The notes below the pieces were generated by a model. It saw only the letters and a list, made by a program, of their open reading frames with translations. It was not told the DNA's origin and did not search any database. From Lachnospiraceae bacterium (GTDB lineage Bacteria > Bacillota > Clostridia > Lachnospirales > Lachnospiraceae), in NCBI GenBank assembly GCA_017508825.1, contig JAFWRC010000204.1:1-40200 (forward strand): a stretch of DNA of 40,200 bases, in the 5' to 3' direction. Numbering within the stretch: the first letter of the stretch is position 1; each line of letters begins with the position of its first letter. Below are positions 25,868 through 34,415 of the stretch, one piece after another. The position numbers were made by a program, and so were the translations under genes.

Positions 25868-27346
25868 TTACAGCACTACACCGTCTTTAAAGATCGAGAT
25901 CTCGCGGATACCGCTTTCTTCGCTCTTCGTCTGCTTACCGCTGGCGATCTCCATAACAAAGTCCAGAAGACGATCCCCTGCAGCATCCAGATCTTCCCCT
26001 TCCGCAACACTGCCTGCATTAAAGTCGATCCAGCTGCGTTTCTTGTTATACAAAGCCGTGTTGGTAGAGATCTTGACCGTCGGTGCCGGTGCTCCGAACG
26101 GCGTACCGCGTCCCGTTGTAAACAGGATCATATGCGCCCCTGCTGCCGTCAGATCCGTCGCGCTCACCAGGTCGTTGCCCGGACCGCTCAGGACATTCAG
26201 CCCTTTCTTCGTTACCGGTTCCGCATAACGCAGTACATCCACCACCTGGGCGCTGCCGCCCTTCTGTACACAGCCGCAGGACTTATCTTCCAGCGTCGTG
26301 ATACCGCCGGCTTTGTTGCCCGGGCTCGGATTCTCATAGACGACCTGCCCGTGGCTGACAAAGTACTCCTTAAAGTCATTGACCATCTTTACGGCTTTTT
26401 CAAAGACCTGTGCATTCTCACAACGGGAGAAGAGGATATTCTCCGCACCGAACATTTCCGGCACTTCCGTCAGTACCGTAGATCCGCCCAAAGCGATCAG
26501 CCGGTCGGAGAAACGGCCTACCGTCGGATTTGCCGTGATACCGGACAGCCCGTCGCTGCCGCCACACTTCATACCGATCACCAGCTCGCTCGCCGGGATC
26601 TCCTCACGGGTATACTGAGAAGCATACTCCGCCAGTTCATGGATGATCTTTACACCCTCTTCGACGTCATCCTCCACATCCTGGCAGCGCAGAAATCTGA
26701 CACGCTCATAATCATAATCCCCCAGCTCCTCCAGAAAGAGTTCATGGGTTAAGTTTTCACAGCCCAGTTCCAGACACAGCACGGCTGCCGCATTCGGATG
26801 ACGCACCAGTGCTGCCAGCAGGCGCTTGGTCTGCTCCAGGTCACCGCCCAGCTGCGAACAGCCGAAGGGATGCGGCCAGTAATAAACACCCTCAACCGAG
26901 CCACGCACCACATCCTGACTCTCTTCCACGATCTGCTTGGCGATGCCGTTCACACAGCCCACGATGGGTACGATCCAGATCTCGTTACGGATGGCCGCAC
27001 GTCCGTCTTTTCTGCGGAAGCCCTTAAACGTTCTGGGTGCCACCTCCGGCAGATCATATACTTTATGATCATATGTATACTCGCCACCCTCTTTCAGCCC
27101 GGTCTTCACATTGTGTGTATGCACCCAGCAGCCCGTTTCGATATCCTTCGTCGCGTTCGCAATGGTATTGCCGTACTTTACGACCGGCTCCCCGGTTTCG
27201 ATCTCCCGGATCGCGATCTTGTGTCCCCGGCCCACCGCTTCTTTTGTCACGATCTCCTGTCCGTCCACCGTGATCACGGTTCCTGCCGCCACATCTTCCA
27301 GACATACCACTACATTATCTGATGGGTGTATTTTAATAACCTGCAT
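25868..27346 (-). CDS. uxaA: Altronate dehydratase
   Basis: This 492-residue enzyme dehydrates D-altronate to KDG. The first 90 residues are the SAF domain (MQVIKIHPSDNVVVCLEDVA, with HTHNVKTGL near residue 78). The remainder is the altronate dehydratase catalytic domain with IGMKCGGSDGLSGITANPTV, SCGCVQKGGSAQVVDVLRY and MILFTTGRGTPFGAPAPTVK; conserved Cys residues suggest a metal site. The length matches Escherichia coli UxaA (about 495), so both domains are fused and complete. The AAGGAG ribosome site overlaps the uxaB stop, and the ATG is 10 bases beyond that gene. Identification is firm. A galactarate dehydratase (GarD) is related but has different N-terminal features. Confidence 0.96.
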   Translation of the reverse strand: MQVIKIHPSDNVVVCLEDVAAGTVITVDGQEIVTKEAVGRGHKIAIREIETGEPVVKYGNTIANATKDIETGCWVHTHNVKTGLKEGGEYTYDHKVYDLPEVAPRTFKGFRRKDGRAAIRNEIWIVPIVGCVNGIAKQIVEESQDVVRGSVEGVYYWPHPFGCSQLGGDLEQTKRLLAALVRHPNAAAVLCLELGCENLTHELFLEELGDYDYERVRFLRCQDVEDDVEEGVKIIHELAEYASQYTREEIPASELVIGMKCGGSDGLSGITANPTVGRFSDRLIALGGSTVLTEVPEMFGAENILFSRCENAQVFEKAVKMVNDFKEYFVSHGQVVYENPSPGNKAGGITTLEDKSCGCVQKGGSAQVVDVLRYAEPVTKKGLNVLSGPGNDLVSATDLTAAGAHMILFTTGRGTPFGAPAPTVKISTNTALYNKKRSWIDFNAGSVAEGEDLDAAGDRLLDFVMEIASGKQTKSEESGIREISIFKDGVVL

Positions 27347-27355
27347 ATACTCTCC

Positions 27356-28843
27356 TTACAATATGCTCTTATACGCCGCTTCTGCGCCTTCGCTACGGAT
27401 CAAGCTAAGGTCTGCAAGAACGGTATCGTACAGCCCCTCGATCTTCGTCAGGTCCTGATCCCACATCTTTTCGTTGGAAAGGACATCCTTTACGAGAGCC
27501 GCATCATCGGTATCCTTGTGCTCATAGTAGAAATCCAGCACCCACGCATCGTCCTGTACTTTATATTCGTTGCCTCTCGGGCGTACGCAGACCAGACCGT
27601 CGGCTGTTCTTTTCTTGATGTCGGTAGAATAAAATGCGATATATGCGGCAAGACTCATCGTCAAAGCTGCCGGCAGCTTGCCGAATTTCTCAATGTACTC
27701 CAGGAAGGACGGCATATTACGCGCTTTCCATTTGGAAGTAGAATTCAGGGATATACTCATCAGCTCGTGATTTACAAACGGATTGTTGAAACGATCCGTC
27801 ACGGCTGCTGCAAACTCATCACAGTCCTTCTTATCCAGCGGCAGTACCGGAATGACTTCCTCAAAAAGCATCTTGTTCATGAATCCTTTGATCGTCTCGT
27901 TGTGCATGCAGTCGCGTACGATGTCCTGACCGGACAGGTATGCTCCCAGCACAAAACCGGTGTGCGCACCATTTAAGATACGTACTTTGCGCTTTTTGTA
28001 CGGCGTAACATCCGGAACCACATGAACATTCACGCCCGCCTTCTTGAACGGCAGTTTCTCCTCCAGCCACTGCGGACCTTCGATGTACCATACACCGAAT
28101 ACCTCGCCGACATCCAGCAGGGGATCTTCATAACCGTTGATCTTTTCCAGCATTGCCACTTCCTGTGCATCACGGATGCGGCCCGGAACGATACGGTCTA
28201 CCAGCGTGGAGCAGAACAGGCAGTCTTCATTAATCCACTTCTTGAAATCTTCGCCCCAGCCCCAGTCATCGATATGCTTCACGATGATCTTCTGCAGTTC
28301 CTTACCGTTGTTATCGATCATCTCGCAGGAGAGGATCACCAGCCCCTTCTTGCCTACCAGGAAACGCTCATGCAAAAGCACTGCCAGCTTGGCCGGGAAG
28401 GAAGTGGGCGGTACCTGATCCGGCTTGGAATCCGGGTCGTAAACGATACCGGCTTCGGTCGTGTTGCTGGAAACATATTCCAGATCATCGCTCTTGATCA
28501 GTTCCTTTACGGCATCCCAGTCTTTTGCCGGGCTGTAGCAGCGGTCAACCACGGAGATCACACGCTTGCGGTCAACCTTTTCGCCCTTCTCGGATCCTCG
28601 CAGATACAGGGTGTACAGACCTTCCTGCTCGTTGATCATATCGGATAAGCCCTGATCGATCGGCTGTAATAATGCCACCTTGCCGTTCCAGCCGGCTTTC
28701 TCATTGGACATATCAAACCAGTAATCTACAAAGGCACGAAGGAAATTTCCCTCACCAAACTGCAGCATCTTTACCGGTGCTTCCTTAAGAATATACCCGT
28801 CATAACCTGACTTCTCCAACACTTCATAGTTTAACTTTGCCAT
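27356..28843 (-). CDS. uxaB: Tagaturonate reductase (altronate oxidoreductase)
   Basis: The start is at 28843, where AAGGAG lies seven bases upstream and the protein begins MAKLNYEVLEKSGYDGYILK; an upstream in-frame extension lacks a ribosome site. The 495-residue enzyme belongs to the mannitol dehydrogenase family. LQFGEGNFLRAFVDYWFDM is the family's nucleotide-binding entry, and VTPYKKRKVRILNGAHTGFV contains the catalytic Lys/Asn/His region. It reduces tagaturonate to altronate with NADH. A fructuronate reductase (UxuB) is in the same family, but the pairing with uxaA favours tagaturonate. It is the middle gene of uxaC-uxaB-uxaA. Confidence 0.94.
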   Translation of the reverse strand: MAKLNYEVLEKSGYDGYILKEAPVKMLQFGEGNFLRAFVDYWFDMSNEKAGWNGKVALLQPIDQGLSDMINEQEGLYTLYLRGSEKGEKVDRKRVISVVDRCYSPAKDWDAVKELIKSDDLEYVSSNTTEAGIVYDPDSKPDQVPPTSFPAKLAVLLHERFLVGKKGLVILSCEMIDNNGKELQKIIVKHIDDWGWGEDFKKWINEDCLFCSTLVDRIVPGRIRDAQEVAMLEKINGYEDPLLDVGEVFGVWYIEGPQWLEEKLPFKKAGVNVHVVPDVTPYKKRKVRILNGAHTGFVLGAYLSGQDIVRDCMHNETIKGFMNKMLFEEVIPVLPLDKKDCDEFAAAVTDRFNNPFVNHELMSISLNSTSKWKARNMPSFLEYIEKFGKLPAALTMSLAAYIAFYSTDIKKRTADGLVCVRPRGNEYKVQDDAWVLDFYYEHKDTDDAALVKDVLSNEKMWDQDLTKIEGLYDTVLADLSLIRSEGAEAAYKSIL

Positions 28844-28882
28844 ATCGTTTCTCCTTATATGATAACCCTCATCCGACCGCCG

Positions 28883-28898
28883 TCCCCCCATCGGGGGA
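28883..28898. other. Short GC-rich hairpin in the uxaC-uxaB spacer
   Basis: TCCCCC and GGGGGA form a 6-bp stem with a CATC loop in the 79-base gap between uxaC and uxaB. No T-run follows, so it probably affects message stability rather than termination. Confidence 0.5.
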
Positions 28899-28922
28899 GG
28901 CTTTGGATGCTACTCTGTTCCT

Positions 28923-30353
28923 TTAAATCCCAAAATATCTCTTTGCGTTGTTGTAAGAAATACCTTCTACGATCTTCTTTAAGCTCTTCTCATTATTCGG
29001 GTACTCGCCATCCTCGACCCACTTGCCGATCAAGTTGCAGGCGATACGACGGAAGTAGTCATGTCTGGTGTAAGACAGGAAGGAGCGGGAATCCGTCAGC
29101 ATTCCGACGAAGTTGCCCAAAAGTCCCAGATTTCCGAGAGATCTCATCTGCTCTTCCATACCGTCGCGGCTGTCAAGGAACCACCATGCCGCACCCAGCT
29201 GCATCTTGCCCGGCACCTCATCGCTCTGGAAGGTTCCGAGGCAGGTGGTGATCTGGTTAAAATCGTTGTGATCCAGGGAGAATACGATCGTCTTCGGCAG
29301 CTCATCCGTCTTGTTCAGCTCGGAGAACAGCTCTGCCAGCTGGTCATAGCAGTTGCTCTTTGCGATCATATCGTAGCCGGTATCCGGTCCCTGCAGCCGG
29401 AACATCTTCTCGTTCACGTTACGGGTACAGGAATAATGGATCTCCATTACCACATTTTCCTTGTGGTACTTTCTTGCCAGACTCGTAAGCACCTTGGTCT
29501 GATAGATTTCTGCTTCTTCGGTGGTGATGCTCTCACCGTTCATCACTTTCTTAAATGCCGCATCGGCTTCCGCATCGCTTCCCTTACGGAACATCACGTA
29601 ATCGATACCGTGATCGGAAGCCTTGCAGCCGTGTGCCTTAAAGAAATCCAGACGCTCGTTCAGCGCATCGCATACTTCCTGCGCGCTGTTCAGGGATTCT
29701 TTACCGACGCTCTTAGCCAGCTTTTTGATATAATCCGCAAAACCATCCTTGGTGATGTTGATCGCCTTGTCCGGACGGTAAGACGGGCATACCTGAAAAC
29801 CAAGGTCTTCCTTCGCCAGTTTCTCATGCCACTCCAGCGTATCGATCGGATCGTCCGTCGTTCCGATAAATGCCACGTTGGATTTGCGGATGATACCGCG
29901 TACGCTCAGATCCGGATCGTTCTTGAGCATCTCGGAAGTCTTGTCCCAGATCTCCTTTGCATTCTCTTCGGTCAGCGGCTCGTTGATGCCGAAGTACTTC
30001 TTCAGTTCCAAATGGGACCAGTGATACATCGGATTGCCGATCGCCATTTCCAGTGCCTTTGCAAATTCCAGAAATTTCTCGAACGGTTCCGCATCGCCGG
30101 TCACTTTATCTTCGGATACACCATTGGAACGCATCACACGCCATTTGTAATGGTCGCCGAAATAGCCACCGTTCGACTGCTTGCCGCCCAGCCAGATTTC
30201 CGCAATATTGTTGTATCTGCGGTCCTCATAGATCTCCTGCGGGGAAATGTGGCAATGATAGTCAATGATCGGCAGAGACTCTGCGTAATCGTGAAACAAG
30301 TGCTTTGCTGTCTCGTTGTACAGCATAAAATCGGCGTCCATGAATGCTTTCAT
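28923..30353 (-). CDS. uxaC: Uronate isomerase (glucuronate/galacturonate isomerase)
   Basis: The start at 30353 is preferred over 30359, as GGGAGG is then seven bases away instead of touching the ATG. The 476-residue enzyme belongs to the amidohydrolase-fold uronate isomerases. The N-terminal metal motif is IIDYHCHISPQEIYEDRRYN; later signatures are GQKSNGGYFGDHYKWR-like (WLGGKQSNGGYFGDHYKWRV), VMEIHYSCTRNVNEKMF and MQLGAAWWFLDSRDGMEEQM. It converts D-galacturonate to tagaturonate and D-glucuronate to fructuronate. It heads the uxaCBA operon, with a TTGACA/TATAAC promoter and a perfect operator directly after the -10. Identification is firm; length matches the family (about 470). Confidence 0.97.
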   Translation of the reverse strand: MKAFMDADFMLYNETAKHLFHDYAESLPIIDYHCHISPQEIYEDRRYNNIAEIWLGGKQSNGGYFGDHYKWRVMRSNGVSEDKVTGDAEPFEKFLEFAKALEMAIGNPMYHWSHLELKKYFGINEPLTEENAKEIWDKTSEMLKNDPDLSVRGIIRKSNVAFIGTTDDPIDTLEWHEKLAKEDLGFQVCPSYRPDKAINITKDGFADYIKKLAKSVGKESLNSAQEVCDALNERLDFFKAHGCKASDHGIDYVMFRKGSDAEADAAFKKVMNGESITTEEAEIYQTKVLTSLARKYHKENVVMEIHYSCTRNVNEKMFRLQGPDTGYDMIAKSNCYDQLAELFSELNKTDELPKTIVFSLDHNDFNQITTCLGTFQSDEVPGKMQLGAAWWFLDSRDGMEEQMRSLGNLGLLGNFVGMLTDSRSFLSYTRHDYFRRIACNLIGKWVEDGEYPNNEKSLKKIVEGISYNNAKRYFGI

Positions 30354-30441
30354 ATGCATCCCTCCCTAAATATAAAAATTTTAAGATTTACAGAAGCTTT
30401 CAAATATTCCGTAATCGCAACAACATCGCCTTCCGCATTGT

Positions 30442-30455
30442 TGTAAGCGCTTACA
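30442..30455. promoter_or_regulatory. LacI-type operator at the uxaCBA promoter
   Basis: TGTAAGCGCTTACA is a perfect 14-bp palindrome starting 5 bases downstream of the -10 box, so a bound repressor would cover the transcript start. Confidence 0.82.
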
Positions 30456-30460
30456 TTATT

Positions 30461-30489
30461 GTTATATGCCTTTTTCAAATTTCTGTCAA
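30461..30489 (-). promoter_or_regulatory. Promoter of the uxaCBA operon
   Basis: On the minus strand a consensus TTGACA (30484-30489) and TATAAC (30461-30466) are 17 bases apart. The leader to ATG 30353 is about 100 bases. Confidence 0.8.
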
Positions 30490-30545
30490 TACCTATTTTT
30501 CTGTACCTGAGATTCTTTGGGACGTATTCTGAAAACCGATACCCT

Positions 30546-31565
30546 TTAAAACTCCGTTGTCCCCCGGGAGATCAGATCACAGGCGATCACAACCTTATGC
30601 TCAAGATCCGTTTCATTGTTCTCGATCACGGAGATCAGACGTTCTACCGTACGGTAACACATATCTACAACACGATTGTCGATACTGGTCAGCTCCGGCT
30701 CACAGGCGATCGCCACACTGCTGTTGTTATATCCGACGATCGAAAGCTGCTCCGGTACCAGCAGCTCTTTTTTGAATGCATATTTCAGCGCACCTACCGC
30801 AATCTCATCATTGCTGGCAACCACGGCATCAAAAGCAACCTTGCATTCCAGCAGCTGATCCCGTACCGCATGCATATGATTGACCACATGCATCTCCAGT
30901 TCCGGGCGTACGGGAATATCATGATCTTCCAGTGCCTGTTCATATCCCTTGCGTTTCTTGATCGCACTGTAGGACTGCGAATCCGTCAGATACAGGATAC
31001 GTTCATGCCCATACTCGATCAGTTTCGAAGTCGCATCATAAACCGCCTTTACATCATCGTTCACCGTACAATATATATTCTCGCCCTGCACATTACCGTT
31101 GACCACACAGACCGGTACGTTCTGCGCAGCTTCCCGGATATAATCGGTATCCTGTACATGCTCTCCGTTGCCTGCATAAGTGGATCCCACCAGGATCAGT
31201 GCATCCACATGTTTGGACAGCAGCATGTTCACATGCCTCTGTTTTCCTTCCGGTTCAAAACCGCTACAGCCCAGAATGCAGTCATAACCGTAAGTCCGCA
31301 GTTTTTCCTGCAGATAGTAGACTGCATTCGACATATAGATATCTGAGATCGTAGGTACCAGAATACCTACCGTATGCATCGTATTAAGGCCCAGCCCCTG
31401 GGCAAACACATTGGGAGTGTATCCGACTTCTTCGATCACCGCCATAACTTTTTTGCGTGTTTTCTCACTCACCTTATCGGAACCGTTCACGACTCGTGAA
31501 ACCGTTGCAATGGAAACCTTCGCCATTTCCGCTATGTCATAAATATTGATCACATCTTTTTTCAT
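30546..31565 (-). CDS. LacI-family transcriptional regulator of the uronate island
   Basis: This 339-residue repressor has an N-terminal helix-turn-helix (IYDIAEMAKVSIATVSRVVN) and hinge helix region (KVMAVIEEVGYTPNVFAQGL), then the sugar-binding core (GILVPTISDIYMSNAVYYLQ, FDAVVASNDEIAVGALKYAF, LSIVGYNNSSVAIACEPELT). The gene sits directly upstream of uxaC on the same strand and carries the operator TGAAAGCGCTTACA 23 bases before its own ATG, implying autoregulation. Its ribosome site (AAGGAG) is unusually far from the ATG (13 bases). Functionally it should match the LacI-type KdgR/UxuR regulators of Firmicutes, sensing KDG or a uronate; the effector is an inference. No terminator separates it from the uxaC promoter. 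Confidence 0.92.
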   Translation of the reverse strand: MKKDVINIYDIAEMAKVSIATVSRVVNGSDKVSEKTRKKVMAVIEEVGYTPNVFAQGLGLNTMHTVGILVPTISDIYMSNAVYYLQEKLRTYGYDCILGCSGFEPEGKQRHVNMLLSKHVDALILVGSTYAGNGEHVQDTDYIREAAQNVPVCVVNGNVQGENIYCTVNDDVKAVYDATSKLIEYGHERILYLTDSQSYSAIKKRKGYEQALEDHDIPVRPELEMHVVNHMHAVRDQLLECKVAFDAVVASNDEIAVGALKYAFKKELLVPEQLSIVGYNNSSVAIACEPELTSIDNRVVDMCYRTVERLISVIENNETDLEHKVVIACDLISRGTTEF

Positions 31566-31587
31566 ATATTATGGTACACTCCTTATT

Positions 31588-31601
31588 TGAAAGCGCTTAC
31601 A
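31588..31601. promoter_or_regulatory. LacI-type operator upstream of the regulator gene
   Basis: TGAAAGCGCTTACA is identical to the pta site. The flanking bases (TATATTTTA three bases away and GCAAAT..TAACAAAAAT further out) also match the pta promoter region. Confidence 0.8.
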
Positions 31602-31743
31602 GCCTATATTTTATCTGTTTTCCCGAATGAAAAACAGTAGCAAATTTTAACAAAAATAGGCCCGCCTTTTCGGACGGTTTTTCTATTTCCGCCGTTTTCC
31701 ATTATAAAAAGACATGCATATATAGTGCAAGCCTTTTTTACAC

Positions 31744-31772
31744 AAAGCGGCAGCCACTTTCGTGACTGCCGC
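31744..31772 (-). terminator. Likely terminator of the 31799-33400 gene
   Basis: On the minus strand GCGGCAGTCAC pairs with GTGGCTGCCGC (one G-U pair) closed by a GAAA tetraloop, then TTTGTGT. The stem is strong but the T-run is short. Confidence 0.65.
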
Positions 31773-31798
31773 CGGATCTCTTTTATATATCCTGTAAA

Positions 31799-33400
31799 TT
31801 ACTTCGCTCTTGCTCCCCAGCCGTCATTTGCGATGCCGGCCTTCTCATTCTCGCGACGCTTCTGCATGATCTCTTCGCGCTTTGCCAGAGCCTCGTCACG
31901 CGGAGATGTTTTCTTTTCTTTCTTCTGATCGTTCATCAATGTAGCCAGATCCATCTTATTGCGTACCATCGTGAATGCACTTCCTGTGCGCTTCTCAATG
32001 ATCGTCGGAGCCTCTTCCGCCACAGCCTGTTTTTCCTCTTTGTGCAAAGTATCAAGTTTTACCTTCGGGAAACTTACCACTTCTTCCCCTGTCTGCGCAT
32101 TCGTATGCAGATTCTCCGGTGCCACCTTCGGATTACTGTAAATCGTCTCCGGCGCCACCTTCGGCATAGTCTTTGCGGTAATCTCAATGAACTTCTCCTG
32201 AATGGCTTTTTCTCTTTCCGCTCTCAGATCCTCGCAAGTATTCCAGAACTTTCCTGCCGCATCAACATAATTTGTTCCGGGAAGAATACAGCCCGGGATC
32301 GCCTTATCCACCATCTTGGTCGATTCGGCTGCGAATTCAACCAGTTCCCCTGCGATATTCCTGCGTTCCTGACCGTTCTTCAAGACACCGCGGAACCAGG
32401 AACCATCGATGCGCTCTTCATAAGCAGTGGCTGCCTCACGCAATTCGATCAGCTTCTTCGTAAACAGTTCTGCCGACGTCTGGTTGTCATTCATGCACAC
32501 CTCTTTCAGACAGTTATACATTTTGTTAAATTCTTTAGAGTTGTTGCTCTTTGCATTAGCCAGATCCGACAGACGCTCCAGCATCTTATGCGCCTTCTCT
32601 GAGATCGGATTGATCGTATTATGCTCAAAATTTAAGATATCATTAAACTTCCTGTTCGCTTCTTCGATACCTTTATCATACTCCGTTACCTCTGATTCTG
32701 CCTTCGCGCGATCCGACGCTTTCTTCTCTTCCTTTGCTTTCTCTCTCCGGTCTACCGCATCATAAGCCCCCTGGATCGCTTTCGGACTGTCGAGACCTCT
32801 CTCGCTCTTGATATCCTTGGTAAAATTGTAGTTATTGTCCCGTTCCCATCTGTCTCTGTCCTCTTTGACATAATCCATATTGATGTCCAGAAGATCGATG
32901 ACATTCTGTTTACGCTCCTCTAAATGTTCGTAATACTGCTGTTTACGGTCATCCAGACCCTTTACCTGCTCCTCCAGGTTTTCTTTCATATACGTGGTAT
33001 ACTGATCATTCAGTACATCCTTCGCGATCTCATCCATATAATCCATCGGAACGGTGCCGGCTTTCAGCGTCTCTTTTCCGAGGTATTCTCCCTCCAGTCC
33101 TTCCGAATACTTCACCAGTTTATCCAGCTTCCAGCGGTTATAATCCTCGATCGCTTTCCTGGTAGCTTCCTCATCCGGGTAACCATCCGGATCCTTCTTC
33201 ACAAAGAAGGACTTCAGAAAATCTTTGATCACGTTTCCGTGCTCCGGGCTTTCCTTAAACTCACCATCCTGATCCATCTTATACATCCGGTAGATCGATG
33301 CAACAAAGTTCAGCTTATCTTCATATTCAGGCAAATCATACAGATAACCTTCCAGTCTGTCTCCCAATTCCTGCGTGCTCAGTTCGTTAAATTTTTCCAT
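31799..33400 (-). CDS. Unrecognised charged, helical protein with C-terminal short repeats
   Basis: I do not recognise this 533-residue protein. It has no signal peptide or TM segment, so it should be cytosolic or use a non-Sec route. It is rich in Glu, Lys and Asp with coiled-coil stretches at about 145-260 (EERKQNVIDLLDINMDYVKE; RREKAKEEKKASDRAKAESE). Residues 413-434 are two tandem 11-mers, PKVAPETIYSN and PKVAPENLHTN, echoed by FPKVKLDTLHK. The last 60 residues are strongly basic/acidic mixed (AKREEIMQKRRENEKAG). GGAAGGAAA precedes ATG 33400. It is a single-gene unit between the regulator and kdgA, with a -10-like TATAAT about 70 bases upstream. The short repeats resemble those in the 946-residue protein at 35695-38535, suggesting a shared family or partner. 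Confidence 0.75.
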   Translation of the reverse strand: MEKFNELSTQELGDRLEGYLYDLPEYEDKLNFVASIYRMYKMDQDGEFKESPEHGNVIKDFLKSFFVKKDPDGYPDEEATRKAIEDYNRWKLDKLVKYSEGLEGEYLGKETLKAGTVPMDYMDEIAKDVLNDQYTTYMKENLEEQVKGLDDRKQQYYEHLEERKQNVIDLLDINMDYVKEDRDRWERDNNYNFTKDIKSERGLDSPKAIQGAYDAVDRREKAKEEKKASDRAKAESEVTEYDKGIEEANRKFNDILNFEHNTINPISEKAHKMLERLSDLANAKSNNSKEFNKMYNCLKEVCMNDNQTSAELFTKKLIELREAATAYEERIDGSWFRGVLKNGQERRNIAGELVEFAAESTKMVDKAIPGCILPGTNYVDAAGKFWNTCEDLRAEREKAIQEKFIEITAKTMPKVAPETIYSNPKVAPENLHTNAQTGEEVVSFPKVKLDTLHKEEKQAVAEEAPTIIEKRTGSAFTMVRNKMDLATLMNDQKKEKKTSPRDEALAKREEIMQKRRENEKAGIANDGWGARAK

Positions 33401-33526
33401 AACCGTTTCCTTCCTTTCTTACCTCTGTGTATATGTTTTTTTCTTTGTTTTGTTTACTGTAAGGCCCATTATACGAACCAAAGCGCAAGAAAAGTGCAAG
33501 CATTTTGCGTTTATTCCAAATTTTTG

Positions 33527-33569
33527 AAAAAAATAAGAAACCCGCTGTTCACCGGATGTGACAGCGGGT
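33527..33569 (-). terminator. Terminator of the kdgK-kdgA operon
   Basis: On the minus strand ACCCGCTGT pairs with ACAGCGGGT around a 12-base loop, followed by TTCTTATTTTTTT. It lies about 45 bases after the kdgA stop. Confidence 0.88.
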
Positions 33570-33612
33570 CTCTATGGGGGAAGTTGCATTAACAACGAAA
33601 ACGGCTATTGGA

Positions 33613-34263
33613 TTATCCGCGGTTTGCCTTTACGATCGCAGCTGCTTCCGCAACCTTCTTCTCGATCTCATCGAACTGGCCGGCTTTGATCATATCGCCT
33701 TTGACCATCCAGGAACCGCCGCAGCAGAAGATCTTGTCGTTCTTCAGATACTCTACCACGTTTGTTGCATTGATACCGCCGGTCGGCATAAAGCGGAGCG
33801 CTGTGAGGGCAGCGCCGATCGCTTTGATCATCGCCAGTCCGCCGGCATTCTCTGCCGGGAAAAACTTCACATGTGTCAGTCCAAGCTTGATGGCTTTCAT
33901 CATCTCGCTGGCGGTCTGGGTACCCGGGCAGACCGGGATATCCTTCTCCAAACAATATTTCACGACTTCTTCATCCAGCCCCGGCGCTACGATAAACTTT
34001 GCGCCTGCTGCCACGGCACGGTCTACCTGATCCGTTGTCAGCACGGTACCCGCGCCTACCAGCATATCCGGGAATTTTTCTGCCATAATGCGGATGGATT
34101 CCTCTGCTGCTGCCGTACGGAAAGTTACCTCCGCTGCCGGCAGACCGCCCTGCATCAGGGCTTTGCCCAAAGGTTCTGCATCCTTTGCATCATTCAAAAC
34201 CACAACGGGAATGATCCCGACTTCTTCAAATTTCTGAAAAACCGCATCTGATTTTGCGCTCAT
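33613..34263 (-). CDS. kdgA: 2-keto-3-deoxy-6-phosphogluconate (KDPG) aldolase
   Basis: This 216-residue class I aldolase cleaves KDPG to pyruvate and glyceraldehyde 3-phosphate, the last island-specific step. The Schiff-base Lys133 lies in HVKFFPAENAGG. Glu45 and Arg49 (AEVTFRT), Thr73 (GAGTVLTTDQ) and the phosphate-site phrases PTGGINATNV and CCGGSWMVKGDMI are all present. GGAG is ten bases before the ATG. The 152-base gap to kdgK contains a pair of covarying hairpins but no terminator with a T-run, so it should be co-transcribed with kdgK. KDPGal aldolase is a possible alternative; family assignment is firm. Confidence 0.95.
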   Translation of the reverse strand: MSAKSDAVFQKFEEVGIIPVVVLNDAKDAEPLGKALMQGGLPAAEVTFRTAAAEESIRIMAEKFPDMLVGAGTVLTTDQVDRAVAAGAKFIVAPGLDEEVVKYCLEKDIPVCPGTQTASEMMKAIKLGLTHVKFFPAENAGGLAMIKAIGAALTALRFMPTGGINATNVVEYLKNDKIFCCGGSWMVKGDMIKAGQFDEIEKKVAEAAAIVKANRG

Positions 34264-34314
34264 ATTGATATATCTCCTATTTATTCTGTTTCTTTCTCTG
34301 CAACCTGACGTCGC

Positions 34315-34411
34315 TAAATTCGAGCTTCGCTTTCAGCTTGCTCTCATTAAGCTCGGCAGGTAAGTTCGAACTAAATTCACACTTCGCCTTCGGCTCGTGT
34401 CCATTAAGTTC
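34315..34411. repeat. Tandem pair of covarying hairpins in the kdgK-kdgA spacer
   Basis: Two 40-base imperfect copies start at 34315 and 34372 (period 57). Each holds a hairpin of the same plan. Copy 1 is GAGC-TTC-GCT-TTC-AGC-TT-GCTC (34322-34343); copy 2 is ACAC-TTC-GCC-TTC-GGC-TC-GTGT (34379-34400). Four base pairs differ between copies and all four keep pairing. Both copies end in CATTAAG. Confidence 0.75.
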
Positions 34412-34415
34412 TCAC

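Noticed and set aside
29061-30446. Long open frame antisense to uxaC (461 codons)
   Set aside because: uxaC on the other strand has clear motifs, a ribosome site, a promoter and an operator. The antisense frame has no recognisable protein pattern or ribosome site and reflects codon bias.
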